From: Flectonema sp. DT1601
Lineage: Eukaryota; Euglenozoa; Diplonemea; Diplonemida; Diplonemidae
DNA length: 64,000 nt
Assembly (NCBI GenBank): GCA_964019425.1
Contig: OZ025804.1
Span: 310,001 to 374,000, forward strand
Reading direction: 5' to 3'
Shown here piece by piece: positions 45,124 through 56,589 of this stretch. A model generated the notes under the pieces. That model was not told the origin of the DNA and did no database searches. It saw nothing but the letters and a program-made list of their open reading frames with translations. Each line of letters opens with the position of its first letter. Position 1 is the first letter of the stretch. A program made the translations under genes and the position numbers.

Positions 45124-45843
45124 CTACACATGAGTCTTTTCAAGAATTAAAGATAAAATATCAACCGACTGCTTTGGGACCTGAGCTGGTAGAGCCGCCA
45201 CTTCATCGTCAAGGATTTCAATAGACGACGTTGATGCAACGGTTGGTGGGAATGTGAATGTTGTTAGTGGAGTTGGTGGTATGAAATTTTCCGATTCATC
45301 AATCAAGTGAAGAGTATTAATGTCTTCAATATAAAATATTCGAGAACTACAACTTGGAATTGGTTCTCCGTTTATAAAATTCTCACAATGTGTCAGACGT
45401 AGTGCCTTCTGCGGAAAGGATAATTCACCCCGACAAGAGCCATCAGTAATTGACAGCTGTCGCATTTTCATATCCAGTCCGTGTCCGCGACTTGAACGTC
45501 TACTGACTCTGGTGACTGCAGCAAGTACACCTCGTGTTATGGTTCCTGTCTGAGATTTCAATTCAACCGGTCGTAGCAAGTACGGCTGTATCTTATCTTG
45601 ACTCTCAGAATCTTCAATATGAATTACTCTGCCATCAGTTTTCGGTGCTAAGTAAGGAGCATATCTATTCATCGTTAAGGCTTTCTGTAAAAATGGAGGT
45701 GGTGCCCTCTTACAAGTCCTTCCGGCTATACGAAGACCTCCTAATGCTGATTCCAATTCTTCTGCTGAGCATGCGCCTCTTCGTCTTCTACCACCGACAC
45801 TCATTCGAGAGGTCATTGTCTCCAGTGCATCTATATCTGACAT
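45124..45843 (-). CDS. hypothetical protein with two-fold internal repeat
   Basis: 239 residues. The ATG at 45843 lies just 3' of a GTTACTCAG acceptor. An arginine-rich N-terminus (GGRRRRGACSAEE) precedes two similar segments: FLQKALTMNRY with RVIHIEDSESQD, and FPQKALRLTHC with RIFYIEDINTLH. This suggests an internal duplication of about 90 residues. A proline/threonine-rich stretch follows. No signal peptide, membrane helix or recognised domain. Confidence 0.65.
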   Translation of the reverse strand: MSDIDALETMTSRMSVGGRRRRGACSAEELESALGGLRIAGRTCKRAPPPFLQKALTMNRYAPYLAPKTDGRVIHIEDSESQDKIQPYLLRPVELKSQTGTITRGVLAAVTRVSRRSSRGHGLDMKMRQLSITDGSCRGELSFPQKALRLTHCENFINGEPIPSCSSRIFYIEDINTLHLIDESENFIPPTPLTTFTFPPTVASTSSIEILDDEVAALPAQVPKQSVDILSLILEKTHV

Positions 45844-46189
45844 GTTGTTGTTAGCCTGAGTAACTTAAAGTTATGTGACTACGGGAACAATTTCCTCCAA
45901 GGGGTACCTGTAGCTTATTAAAGCAACTGCCAGTGTTCGCAACGGATATTTTAATCACGATCGGAGTACTAATTACTTCGTGCAAACAAAAAAATTTGAA
46001 ATTAATTTAAAAAAAAAAGAAGAGAAAAAAAAGTACAAAAATAGAAAACGTCACATGTGATTATTCAACAGGAACGCATGAAATTGGTTTGCCCCATGCT
46101 ACCAGTTTTATGCTTTGCAGTAAAGTGTAACCATAAAAGGTTGTGAGTAGAGTTTTATCATCGTAACGATGTACCATCGTGTAGTGACT

Positions 46190-46290
46190 ACCGACTATCT
46201 GGCGAAACAGCAGTCAAGGGAACGGACTTGAAACTGTCAGCGGGGAAAGAAGACCCTGTTGAGTTTGACTCTAGTCTGACTTTGTGCAGT
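46190..46290 (+). rRNA. fragment of cytosolic large-subunit rRNA
   Basis: About 100 bases match the eukaryotic 25S/28S core: ACTATCTGGCGAAAC, CAAGGGAACGG, TCAGCGGGGAAAGAAGACCC, TGTTGAGTTTGACTCTAGT, TGACTTTGTG. The wording is eukaryotic cytosolic, not bacterial or mitochondrial. Similarity fades on both sides, so this is a fragment, not a gene. It lies on the strand opposite to the protein genes in an otherwise featureless 612-bp spacer (45844-46456). Probably a stray rDNA copy; in organisms with fragmented rRNA a functional piece would also be possible. Confidence 0.75.
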
Positions 46291-46456
46291 GACTGGGTAA
46301 TCGTTAACTTGGGGAGGGGAATGAATTCCCTTTTTTTTTTTTTTTTTCCCCTTCTTCCCTGACGACCAGGTTAATTAGTTTGTTTCAAGTTACCCAAGAT
46401 ATAATTCTGGTATCAATTTACTCCCTTTTCCTTTCCAACAAAACAGCTTCCAAAGA

Positions 46457-47053
46457 CTACAAAAACTGTATTCCATATCTCATCACAAGGTATTGGTAAC
46501 ACATAAATAGGATCGCAATATTGAAGGAAGCCTTTATTAAGAATTTGAAACACCTCAAAATAGGTTCTACCGGAGACTTGTTTGTTACATAAAGCAGGTC
46601 TCTCGAAAAGGCACGTAAAAAGGCAGGAGGAGGAGTATTAATTTGAGAGATCCCATCTCTAATACAAGTTGGGTCAATAATACCTTCTCTTGGAAGAAAG
46701 TGAACTTGTGGTCTGTGAGTCTTTGGTAGTTTAGAGTAATCCTCAAGTAGGCCTGGGAAGACACCTCTCGCTTCACTAAATGATGGATACTTGTTGAATA
46801 CTCTCGATCCGCAACAGGAGCAAAATGCTCTCACCATTGTATCTCCTGGTTTCTTTTTAAACTCTTTTACCTTATCTTTTCCTTTTGTTATCTTAAAACT
46901 TTTTTCAGGAACGTACACAACTTGATACAGAGGTGAGCTGTGTGCTTTTCTACAATCAACACAATGACAATAGGCTGCTGCTTCCGGCTTGGTGCAGTCA
47001 TCGAGGGTGAAGCGAATTTCTCCACAATAACAACTTCCCGCGTGGATTGGCAT
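46457..47053 (-). CDS. GFA-family (CENP-V/GFA) zinc-binding protein
   Basis: 198 residues from the ATG at 47053 (MPIHAGSCYCGEIRF). The family's zinc ligands are all present: GSCYCGEIRF, YCHCVDCRKAHSS and FCSCCGSRVF. GFA proteins were named for a glutathione-formaldehyde adduct-processing enzyme, but many members have unknown substrates. The first 130 residues fit the domain. The tail from about residue 150 (SRDLLYVTNKSPVEPIL, NIAILFMCYQYLVMRYG) is hydrophobic and not typical, so an unrecognised splice or a membrane tail is possible. The AG acceptor for the leader is TTCACAG near 47094. Confidence 0.82.
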   Translation of the reverse strand: MPIHAGSCYCGEIRFTLDDCTKPEAAAYCHCVDCRKAHSSPLYQVVYVPEKSFKITKGKDKVKEFKKKPGDTMVRAFCSCCGSRVFNKYPSFSEARGVFPGLLEDYSKLPKTHRPQVHFLPREGIIDPTCIRDGISQINTPPPAFLRAFSRDLLYVTNKSPVEPILRCFKFLIKASFNIAILFMCYQYLVMRYGIQFL

Positions 47054-47440
47054 TTTTTTGTTTTTCTTCTTGTTTTTTTCTATGTCTGTGAATAGAGTTA
47101 CGAATAATAGATTTGTCGTGAGAAATTGTTCATCTACCCTCATGATTTGTGTAGTGCTATAAATAAAACAATAGTAAAGAGACTAATCACAAGAACTACT
47201 CACGCAGGTTAAAGCGAGCGGTAAAGATACTCCCACATTGTGTAAGACGTTGGGTCCATAACCAGGTAAGGTTAATGACCAATAAGGAATTAGAATTCGA
47301 ACACCGTGAAATGGCTTTCTGACAAGCTGAAGACTTCAATAAACTTAACTAAATACTACGTCACTTCAAATGAAGATGAGTTAGGAAAACATGAACGTGT
47401 CATGAATATATAGAATCCGAGTTACCTACAGGCCGACGGT

Positions 47441-49081
47441 TCAGACGGTGAAAACATCAAAAGAAGATGTGTGTCTAATCTGTTTAAAGAAACCCATGTC
47501 CTGACAAAGTCGAGGGTCTGGATGCATATGAACATCATACACGACAGCCTGCGGTGTTTTTGTTGTTAGCGATTCTTACTTTTGACTATAATCACTTGGT
47601 AGTATATAAAAAAAAAAAAAAAAAAAACAAGAACGGACAATTCTACAGGCAGACCATAATACAAAACAAACGGGAAATAGAACACTGATCTCCCATCCAT
47701 GTAGGGGTTCGAAACGTATATTTGTTACGTCACAACCAGGACAGTTGAAATGGTTGACAAGAATAGTTTGTAAGCAGGAGCTTTGACAGGAACTAATTTA
47801 GTTGCAGGCAACTACAACACAAATGGGTGACAAGAATAGAGAACAACAATACTTATCAGTAGACTCATCAAGTATAATATTCTGATATATCAACAGCAGC
47901 AGTTCTGAGAAGACCGCAGAATACTTTATCATCATTTTAGTTATGAGGTGGCTATCGTACTGAGGTTACCAACTGTTCTAGAAATGCACAAGTCTTCCAT
48001 CCATGTAGGGGTTCGAGACGTATATTTGTTATGTCACAACCAGGACAGTTGAAATGGTTTGATGAGAATAGTTTGTAAGCAGTTAAAGCAGCTTTGAGGA
48101 TTGGGTTTGACAGGAACTAATTTAGTTGCAGGCAACTACAACACAAATGGGTGACAAGAATAGAGAACAACAATACTTATCAGTAGACTCATCAAGTATA
48201 ATATTCTGATATATCAACAGCAGCAGTTCTGAGAAGACCGCAGAATACTTTATCATCATTTTAGTTATGAGGTGGCTATCGTACTGAGGTTACCAACTGT
48301 TCTCGAAATGCACAAGTCTTCCATCCATGTAGGGGTTCGAGACGTATATTTGTTACGTCACAACCAGGACAGTTGAAATGGTTTGACTACTGGAGATGAA
48401 TTGAATCAGATCTCCCATCCATGTAGGGGTTCGAGACGTATATTTGAACTGACGTAACAACCAGGAAGGTGAAATGGTTTGATAAGAATAGTTTGTAAGC
48501 AGTTAAAGCAGCTTTGAGGATTGGGTTTGACAGGAACTAATTTAGTTGCAGGCAACTACAACACAAATAGGTGACAAGAATAGAGAACAACAATACTTAT
48601 CAGTAGACTCATCAAGTATAATATTCTGATATATCAACAGCAGCAGTTCTGAGAAGACCGCAGAATACTTTATCATCATTTTAGTTATGAGGTGGCTATC
48701 GTACTGAGGTTACCAACTGTTCTCGAAATGCACAAGTCTTCCATCCATGTAGGGGTTCGAGACGTATATTTGTTATGTCACAACCAGGACAGTTGAAATG
48801 GTTTTTTTAAACGTTTAATTAAGATGAAAGTAGTGGCTGTCTATTGACCAAGAAAATGAGACACACCTTGGCAAGCTCATCAGCGACGTATTGATGTCGA
48901 GGTTGAAAACATCGAAGAGCCTTTCCCTATTTTTGAGTTATTGAAATTTTCCTCGTCTTTTATTTTTTTCTTTTCCTTTTTTTCTATTCTGTATTTGAGA
49001 ACAATAAAAAAAAATAAATACCTCAGAAGATTTGACAACAGTTTTGTAATTACCAGGAACAGAAAAAGCTGCCTCAGACAT
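47441..49081 (-). CDS. 75-residue protein in three exons, host of array 3
   Basis: Exons 49022-49081, 48867-48926 and 47441-47548 are each in phase 0 and encode 20, 20 and 35 residues. The start (MSEAAFSVPGNYK) follows TTATTTACAG. Exon 2 reads GKALRCFQPRHQYVADELAK, and exon 3 includes VVYDVHMHPDPRLCQDMGFF and ends in TGA at 47441. Exact codon multiples and good GT/AG sites support it. Intron 2 (47549-48866, 1,318 nt) is five times longer than the whole coding sequence and holds satellite array 3. The size and the basic/aromatic make-up recall small axonemal proteins, but I cannot assign a family; the gene may mainly serve as a host for intronic sequence. Confidence 0.65.
47686..48804. repeat. 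intronic satellite array 3
   Basis: Three long units and one complete short unit, same orientation as the others, inside intron 2 of the 75-residue gene. The first copy is partly deleted (GTTTGTAAGCAGGAGC). Confidence 0.97.
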
Positions 49082-49515
49082 TTTGATACGAATATACCAC
49101 CTCAACTGTAAATAAGAAATAAATATTTGGAAAAAATAGTAATTCTAAAATCATTTTCGCATAACAACAGACAGATGGTGTAAATGCCAACCAGTGGGCG
49201 ACTAAAAGCAAGACCCCTTCTCTCTAGAAAGATGGGGAAAATTGATATTTGTTGAGTTCCTACCGACAGAACGGGTGAAACAAAAAAAAAAAAAGATCCC
49301 CTGACACCATTGGGTGCTGAACCTGAAAAGGTTCAAAAATCAAGCACCCACAAAGAATCCAGTATTGGTTCCCAACAGGTACCGTTTTTTTTTTTTTTTT
49401 TTTTTTTTAAGATAGCATAAAATTAATTTCTAATCCGATTAAATCAATTACAAGAACACCCCCTCCCCTTCCCTGTGCGTACACCACATTCTATTCAAAC
49501 AAGAGACGAAACTAA
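49082..49515. other. intergenic spacer
   Basis: Leader and spacer with a T run (about 49385-49408) and A-rich tracts; no gene seen. Confidence 0.6.
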
Positions 49516-52500
49516 TTATGTGGACATCTCTATGTTACTTTCGTCAGATAGCAGGCGGTCTAGTTTCGTAGCTGTTTTAGTGATGGATGCTTGAGCTTGC
49601 GAATGTTGATCTTGGAAGTAGAGAAATGGAGCAACAGTATGTTCCTGTTCTTTGTTGTAAATCTCACGAAACATCGAAGCAAGTTCCTCAACAGAGAGAT
49701 AACCATCGCCATCACTGTCAGCATCACGAACAACATCGTCGACGTCTGTTCGAGTGAGGACTGCGTGTTTCGGTAGTTTTGGAATTATAGCATTTGTACT
49801 AACCATTCCTGTTTCCCCATCAGAGAGATGATTATAAAGCATTTGAAGTTCATTTACTTGTTGGTTAGTGTATCGATGCCTCCAATCATTTTGTGCTACC
49901 AACTCCTCAGCTTTCAACTCTCTCCTCCTCCTCTCTGCTTCATGAGTAAGTTTTGTATACTTTACTTCAGATACTGTTATTGAGTAGAATACCATTCTTA
50001 ATAAAACTGTAAAATCGTATGAAGGAAATCTCCCTTTATCCCTTTCAACTACTTTCCAAGAGTCAGCCTTCGGAAGTTGAATTCGAAGGTTGTGTTGAAT
50101 ATTTTCTGTCAAAGAACGCAACTGCTCCAAACTCAAAGGATCTGACTCAGCTTCATTATAAACGTTTTTCATATATGTGAACTCGTCGTATGTGAAGCAC
50201 AAGTTTTCCCTGAGTCTCTTTTGTAAGCTGTCACTACTCTCAAGATGATATTCAAAAACACCTTTTTGATCAAAACTTTTATTAAGACGTGGTTTAAATG
50301 AGTTGCCATGAATAGCGTATAACTTACCATCCAATGAAGTAATTACTTGAATTGTGCGGAGGTTGCTATCTTCAGGAACCTCTACTCGAATAGCTTTCTT
50401 ATTCTTTGCATCAATTTCCCACAAGGAACCCGAATTCCCCTGACATGCGATAGCCCCACAAAGTGCAAACAGTCTTCGTTCACAAGCTACCAAGGCAACC
50501 GCTTCAGAGAATCCATCAGTCATTATTGTCCTGGTTACTCCTGTTGTTGTTTGTTATTCTTTTTAGATGAGCTGGTCATACCAGTCCTTTCACGTTCTCC
50601 AAAATTCTATTTTGGCAATTTGTGTCAATTTCTCAAGTCCGCTAATCTCCAATAATTTTACGTACAAAAAGTCCTACTGGAAATGAATTGAAGCAGATCT
50701 CCCATCCATGTAGGGGTTCGAGACGTATATTTGAACTGACGTAACAACCAGGAAGGTGAAATGGTTTGATAAGAATAGTTTGTAAGCAGTTAAAGCAGCT
50801 TTGAGGATTGGGTTTGACAGGAACTAATTTAGATGCAGGCAACTACAACACAAATGGGTGACAAGAATAGAGAACAACAATACTTATCAGTAGACTCATC
50901 AAGTATAATATTCTGATATATCAACAGCAGCAGTTCTGAGAAGACCGCAGAATACTTTATCATCATTTTAGTTATGAGGTGGCTATCGTACTGAGGTTAC
51001 CAACTGTTCTCGAAATGCACAAGTCTTCCATCCATGTAGGGGTTCGAGACGTATATTTATTACGTCACAACCAGGACAGTTGAAATGGTTTGACTACTGG
51101 AGATGAATTGAATCAGATCTCCCATCCATGTAGGGGTTCGAGACGTATATTTGAACTGACGTAACAACCAGGAAGGTGAAATGGTTTGATGAGAATAGTT
51201 TGTAAGCAGTTAAAGCAGCTTTGAGGATTGGGTTTGACAGGAATTAATTTAGTTGCAGGCAACTACAACACAAATGGGTGACAAGAATAGAGAACAACAA
51301 TACTTATCAGTAGACTCATCAAGTATAATATTCTGATATATCAACAGCAGCAGTTCTGAGAAGACCGCAGAATACTTTATCATCATTTTAGTTATGAGGT
51401 GGCTATCGTACTGAGGTTACCAACTGTTCTAGAAATGCACAAGTCTTCCATCCATGTAGGGGTTCGAGACGTATATTTGAACTGACGTAACAACCAGGAA
51501 GGTGAAATGGTTTGATAAGAATAGTTTGTAAGCAGTTAAAGCAGCTTTGAGGATTGGGTTTGACAGGAACTAATTTAGATGCAGGCAACTACAACACAAA
51601 TGGGTGACAAGAATAGAGAACAACAATACTTATCAGTAGACTCATCAAGTATAATATTCTGATATATCAACAGCAGCAGTTCTGAGAAGACCGCAGAATA
51701 CTTTATCATCATTTTAGTTATGAGGTGGCTATCGTACTGAGGTTACCAACTGTTCTCGAAATGCACAAGTCTTCCATCCATGTAGGGGTTCGAGACGTAT
51801 ATTTGTTACGTCACAACCAGGACAGTTGAAATGGTTTGACTACTGGAGACGAATTGAATCAGATCTCCCATCCATGTAGGGGTTCGAGACGTATATTTGT
51901 TACGTCACAACCAGGACAGTTGAAATGGTTTGACTACTGGAGACGAATTGAATCAGATCTCCCATCCATGTAGGGGTTCGAGACGTATATTTGAACTGAC
52001 GTAACAACCAGGAAGGTGAAATGGTTTGATAAGAATAGTTTGTAAGCAGTTAAAGCAGCTTTGAGGATTGGGTTTGACAGGAACTAATTTAGATGCAGGC
52101 AACTACAACACAAATGGGTGACAAGAATAGAGAACAACAATACTTATCAGTAGACTCATCAAGTATAATATTCTGATATATCAACAGCAGCAGTTCTGAG
52201 AAGACCGCAGAATACTTTATCATCATTTTAGTTATGAGGTGGCTATCGTACTGAGGTTACCAACTGTTCTAGAAATGCACAAGTCTTCCATCCATGTAGG
52301 GGTTCGAGACGTATATTTGTTACGTCACAACCAGGACAGTTGAAATGGTTTGACTACTGGAGACGAATTGAATCAGATCTCCCATCCATGTAGGGGTTCG
52401 AGACGTATATTTGAACTGACGTAACAACCAGGAAGGTGAAATGGTTTGATAAGAATAGTTTGTAAGCAGTTAAAGCAGCTTTGAGGATTGGGTTTGACAG

Positions 52501-54332
52501 GAACTAATTTAGATGCAGGCAACTACAACACAAATGGGTGACAAGAATAGAGAACAACAATACTTATCAGTAGACTCATCAAGTATAATATTCTGATATA
52601 TCAACAGCAGCAGTTCTGAGAAGACCGCAGAATACTTTATCATCATTTTAGTTATGAGGTGGCTATCGTACTGAGGTTACCAACTGTTCTAGAAATGCAC
52701 AAGTCTTCCATCCATGTAGGGGTTCGAGACGTATATTTGTTACGTCACAACCAGGACAGTTGAAATGGTTTGACTACTGGATACGAATTGAATCAGATCT
52801 CCCATCCATGTAGGGGTTCGAGACGTATATTTGAACTGACGTAACAACCAGGAAGGTGAAATGGTGTGAAGTACGGGAAATTTGAGGAAACGAAGGCACT
52901 AAAGAAAGTGAATCACACACCAGTTTTTACGTTTAATGAACACAAAGAACCTGATCCCCGGAGTCCAAAAGCAGAACCATGCGCAGTATAAATAACATCC
53001 CCAACCACAGTCATCGCCTGAACGTCAGGCATACTCCTATCAGGTAGCAGTCGACGTTGATGACCCGTTTCAAGAACTATTTCATGAATTGAACAACAAG
53101 TTGATGTCTCACGTGAAACTACTGGTGATTGTGACATATTCATGTCTCCACAGTAGACGAAGAGTGATGAAGAGTTAGCAGTAAGTAATACACCTGTTGT
53201 TGTTTTTTGTATATTTATTAACCCTTTTTGCTATAAAACAAGTAAAAGTTGACATACCAAATCGAAATCCAGTAGCAAGAACAGAAAATGTTGTTTCAGC
53301 TACGTCATATGACCACAAAGAACCTGACTCTGACAGACCATGAGCGGAACCACAAATAAAAAACAGATGAGTTGAGTTTGATGTGAAGCACTGTGCATCA
53401 GACATCGGTATTCCAGGAGTAGGGATGCAATGTTTATCTGATGACGTTGATGGTGAAAATTCCCACAAACTACAACCATCAATTGCTCTTTGAAATGTTA
53501 ATGAACTAGAACCAGAACTAAAGGACTGATCACTTGGTAGTGCTGGTGGTCTTCCTAATTTTCCAGTTATAACAAACAATCGATTATTGCAACCAGTCAT
53601 GAGCATCACATTAGAGAAACCAGTTCTAATACGCTGGCTTGAAACAGCACATCTCCGTTTTGTAATAAGTGAAGCATCATTTGCTTGAGAAGCTTTTGAT
53701 TGTGAAGGTTTTCTTTTAGGACCACCAGATGAAAATCTACCGCGTCGGATGTGTGAATTAAGAGATGAGACTCTACCACTGTTCTCAGTATGCTTTACGT
53801 GACCACATGGAAGGGTGGTATCCTTTACTTGTGAGACATCACTATTGTCTGTGTCTTCTATGTGTAAGACCTGTCTCTGTAATTCAGTCATCTTTATCGT
53901 AACTGATTGTTTGTATACTTTCGGGTCTTGTTGCTTTGCTCTAACGAGATCAATCTTCTTGTTCAGTTTTTTCAATTTCATTTTTTCTTTTCTTTTTTTA
54001 CGTTGAATTAAGTGATCAAAATGACCAAGTTCCCACGAAGATATTGATGTCGGCTGTCCTTGATCATCTTTTGGTATTCCTAAGAATGAATCAATCAGAT
54101 TTCTACCTCCTGGAATACCCCGTCTACCATTATTTATTTGAATAAATGAACTATTGAACATCTCTTCTTCTAAAGGGGAGTGTCTGCTAGCAACTGAAGC
54201 CACATCACCACCGCGAAGACCTTCTTTGTGATGCTGCCTTCTACTGACTTTACCAGCTAGTAAACTGCACGATAGCATCATTCCCTGAGGTAGTCGCAGC
54301 GGTGCGTGTATTGAATCTTGAATTGGACGCAT
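49516..54332 (-). CDS. beta-propeller-like protein with C-terminal EF-hands
   Basis: Three exons, 53258-54332, 52921-53193 and 49516-50540, join in phase 1 twice to give 790 residues. The N-terminal 230 residues are basic and partly coiled (KRKEKMKLKKLNKKIDL). About five blade-like repeats follow, with a hydrophobic strand, LF-x-G and GSLW (NRLFVITGKLGR, GCSLWEF; HLFFICGSAHGLSESGSLWS; VIYTAHGSAFGLRGSGSL; RRLFALCGAIACQGNSGSLW). A helical linker leads to an EF-hand pair; the second is canonical (DADSDGDGYLSVEEL), the first degenerate. A calcium-responsive scaffold is inferred. Intron 2 (50541-52920, 2,380 nt) contains satellite array 4; intron 1 is 64 nt. Confidence 0.8.
50674..52865. repeat. 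intronic satellite array 4
   Basis: Five long units with interspersed short units, same orientation as arrays 1-3. Four of the five long units carry TTAGATGCAGGC, which breaks the 7-bp palindrome arm, against rare use of that variant in arrays 1 and 2. It ends about 55 bp from the donor of the host intron. Confidence 0.97.
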
Positions 54333-55200
54333 TAGATAACATTTGAAGTAATCCTTATGTGAAGAGGTGCTGTGAAGTTAGTTTGAATGAAGTAATCCGT
54401 GTTGAATAAAAAGTAAACTTAATAAAGAATAGATTGCTTACTTTGATGTGGTGAACATGGATAACGAAGCATGAACGAGCTGATTGTGAAAACTGTAGTG
54501 ACCATATAAGAATAGATAACACGTTGTGAAAGATGATAATAAAAAACTGATAACGGTATCGATTAACTTACTCTTATCAAAAAAAAAAAAAAAAAAAAAA
54601 CTCATTCATGAGTAGATTAAGATACCGTAGCACCCCGTTTTCGACAGGAGTAGCGACTTATTGTTATTATATTTTTATTATTTTTTTTTTCCTCATCTTT
54701 TTTTTTTTTTTTTTTTTTTTTTTCTCCCCTCCATTCAACTTGCTTCTCGGAGACTCATTGAGTCTGCAAAGCTGCAGGTCAGCCACTAAAGTTGGCATCT
54801 CCCACTCAAAGAAGAATGATAAAACTCGTAATACTAGAAGGCTTTTCGTTGTGTTCTGCTGGCTCTGGTTCTTATGAATGCTGCACGACATAATTCAGAG
54901 CAACGAGTATCTGAAGCTGCATCGATGCAGGTCATATTGTACCATTTGCCAGTGAATGATAATTTTTTTTTTTTCACTTTTTTTTTTTTTTTCCCATTCT
55001 TTTTTTTCCTTCCATTAATTCTTATTTCTCTCTCTCCGCGAACAAAAGTTACAATTCTACAACACCGTAATAGGAATTTTTTTTTTTTTTTTTTTTTTTT
55101 TCCTGTTCTCTGTGTCACAGGAACGGACAGTAATTTTTTTTAAATAAACAACTACAAATGCGGAGACAAATACTACTGTCATACGGCTTAGGAAGCAAAT
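54333..55200. other. intergenic spacer with T runs
   Basis: T runs (about 54694-54723, 55078-55100) and A runs. On the minus strand near 54860-54955, 40 open codons (GKWYNMTCIDAASDTRC) look faintly coding, but no start or splice context supports a gene. Confidence 0.5.
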
Positions 55201-56328
55201 TTACAATAAATCATCATAACAAGTTACGTGAACTTGAGCAATATTCCAGGTAGGCACCTTATTAACCTCTTCAAGAGATTGGTACCACGTTGACGTACCG
55301 GCTGCCTGAAGAAAAGGTTGCGAGTGAATATCTTCACAAACTGACCACCCAGGACAATGGGCAGGAGTCGTATCAGTAGCAGTGGCGATGTGTTGGAGAT
55401 CACTTGTCATAGCGATGACCCAGGTGGGTCGGTTTGCAAATAAGAAGTTGGAAGGGCACCAATAAATAACATTACTTTCATCACTACTGCCATAAGACAT
55501 TCGATAGTTTACATCAATAGAGCGACGTATGAACGAAATGTCAGAAACCGGATGTAATCCTTCTATCCAAAACTTCATACAATAATCATCTCCCGATGTT
55601 TGAGGATCGATTGCCTTATTTTCATCAATGAAATACTGAGGTATAGCTCTTACAGCTGAGTCAAGAACCCAACCTCCAGAACCATCTTGCCTTCTCCAAT
55701 TAGTAACCTGATGAGGTAGGCTACCTCCATGGTGTGTTGCCATCGCCCATCCTGTGTCAGCATCATGACTTGGACCTAGAACCCAATTGCCATGGCTATC
55801 CGTGAACAACCAGCGTTCACCTTGTTGGTTTGGCTGAGAACTCTCAATAGGTGAGCATTTCCAAAGTGGAAATCCCCTTATCAGTTGTGGTTGGATGATG
55901 CAATGACCTCTGAGATGGTCTTTAGTCGTGGATCGTATAAGTAATTCTTCAATTGGTTTTGGTTTACTTGTGGAAACTCTAACTGTTGAATCTCTTACCC
56001 AATCTTTATTTAATACTCTTCCCCATTCAAGGACTTGATCAGGAGGCTTACCTTGATGTCCTTCGATGGTAACAATCCAACCCATATTTATATCAACTGC
56101 ATCAGTTGTACCAATTAACCATACGTCCCCATTACATCTTGAGCCCAGGGCTATTCTTCGTTCTGGTTTAATACCTGATGCGTATCCCGTAGATACCCAT
56201 GTAAGGTGTCCTCTAATTGGAGGGTAGCTATCGTCTACTTCGTACCTTCCACTGGCCTCTGGTATGTTAGGTGAAGATACCCAAATCACTTCACCAACAG
56301 CAATGAGAACTACAGCGACCAGCAGCAT
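55201..56328 (-). CDS. secreted tryptophan-rich repeat protein
   Basis: 375 residues. The ATG at 56328 opens a signal peptide (MLLVAVVLIAVGEVIWVSS). At least two, perhaps three, repeats of about 100-130 residues share a pattern: GDVWLIGTTDAVDINMGWIV then KDWVRDSTVRVS, and GNWVLGPSHDADTGWAMATH then GGWVLDSAVRAI. Conserved tryptophans, GW and D-S-x-VR suggest a beta-rich extracellular fold. No membrane anchor at the C-terminus. Family not recognised. An upstream ATG in another frame lies 20 nt before the start. Confidence 0.7.
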   Translation of the reverse strand: MLLVAVVLIAVGEVIWVSSPNIPEASGRYEVDDSYPPIRGHLTWVSTGYASGIKPERRIALGSRCNGDVWLIGTTDAVDINMGWIVTIEGHQGKPPDQVLEWGRVLNKDWVRDSTVRVSTSKPKPIEELLIRSTTKDHLRGHCIIQPQLIRGFPLWKCSPIESSQPNQQGERWLFTDSHGNWVLGPSHDADTGWAMATHHGGSLPHQVTNWRRQDGSGGWVLDSAVRAIPQYFIDENKAIDPQTSGDDYCMKFWIEGLHPVSDISFIRRSIDVNYRMSYGSSDESNVIYWCPSNFLFANRPTWVIAMTSDLQHIATATDTTPAHCPGWSVCEDIHSQPFLQAAGTSTWYQSLEEVNKVPTWNIAQVHVTCYDDLL

Positions 56329-56589
56329 GGATTCTTCCCGTCCATTTATTCAATTTCCTTGCCCGTCTAGACAAAAATAATAATAACTGTTTTTTCCGAC
56401 AAAAGAAAATATGAAAAATATATTTCCGACATTATCAGAGGTTTGGTGCAGATTGCTGAAAATCCTGTAAAGGAAAACAACCTGGACAGCCATAGTTTAG
56501 AAAAAACTAAAGCATTCATCCAAAAAAAAAAAAAAAAAAAAAAAGATGCATCCTCCCAGCAGAACATAAAGTTAACTATGGTCGACCTT

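Noticed and set aside
34411-52865. CRISPR-like direct repeats
   Set aside because: Units are 94 and 326 bp with no unique spacers, inside eukaryotic introns.
54860-54955. Cysteine-containing open stretch GKWYNMTCIDAASDTRC on the minus strand
   Set aside because: No ATG, acceptor or homology; the upstream frame is lysine homopolymer.
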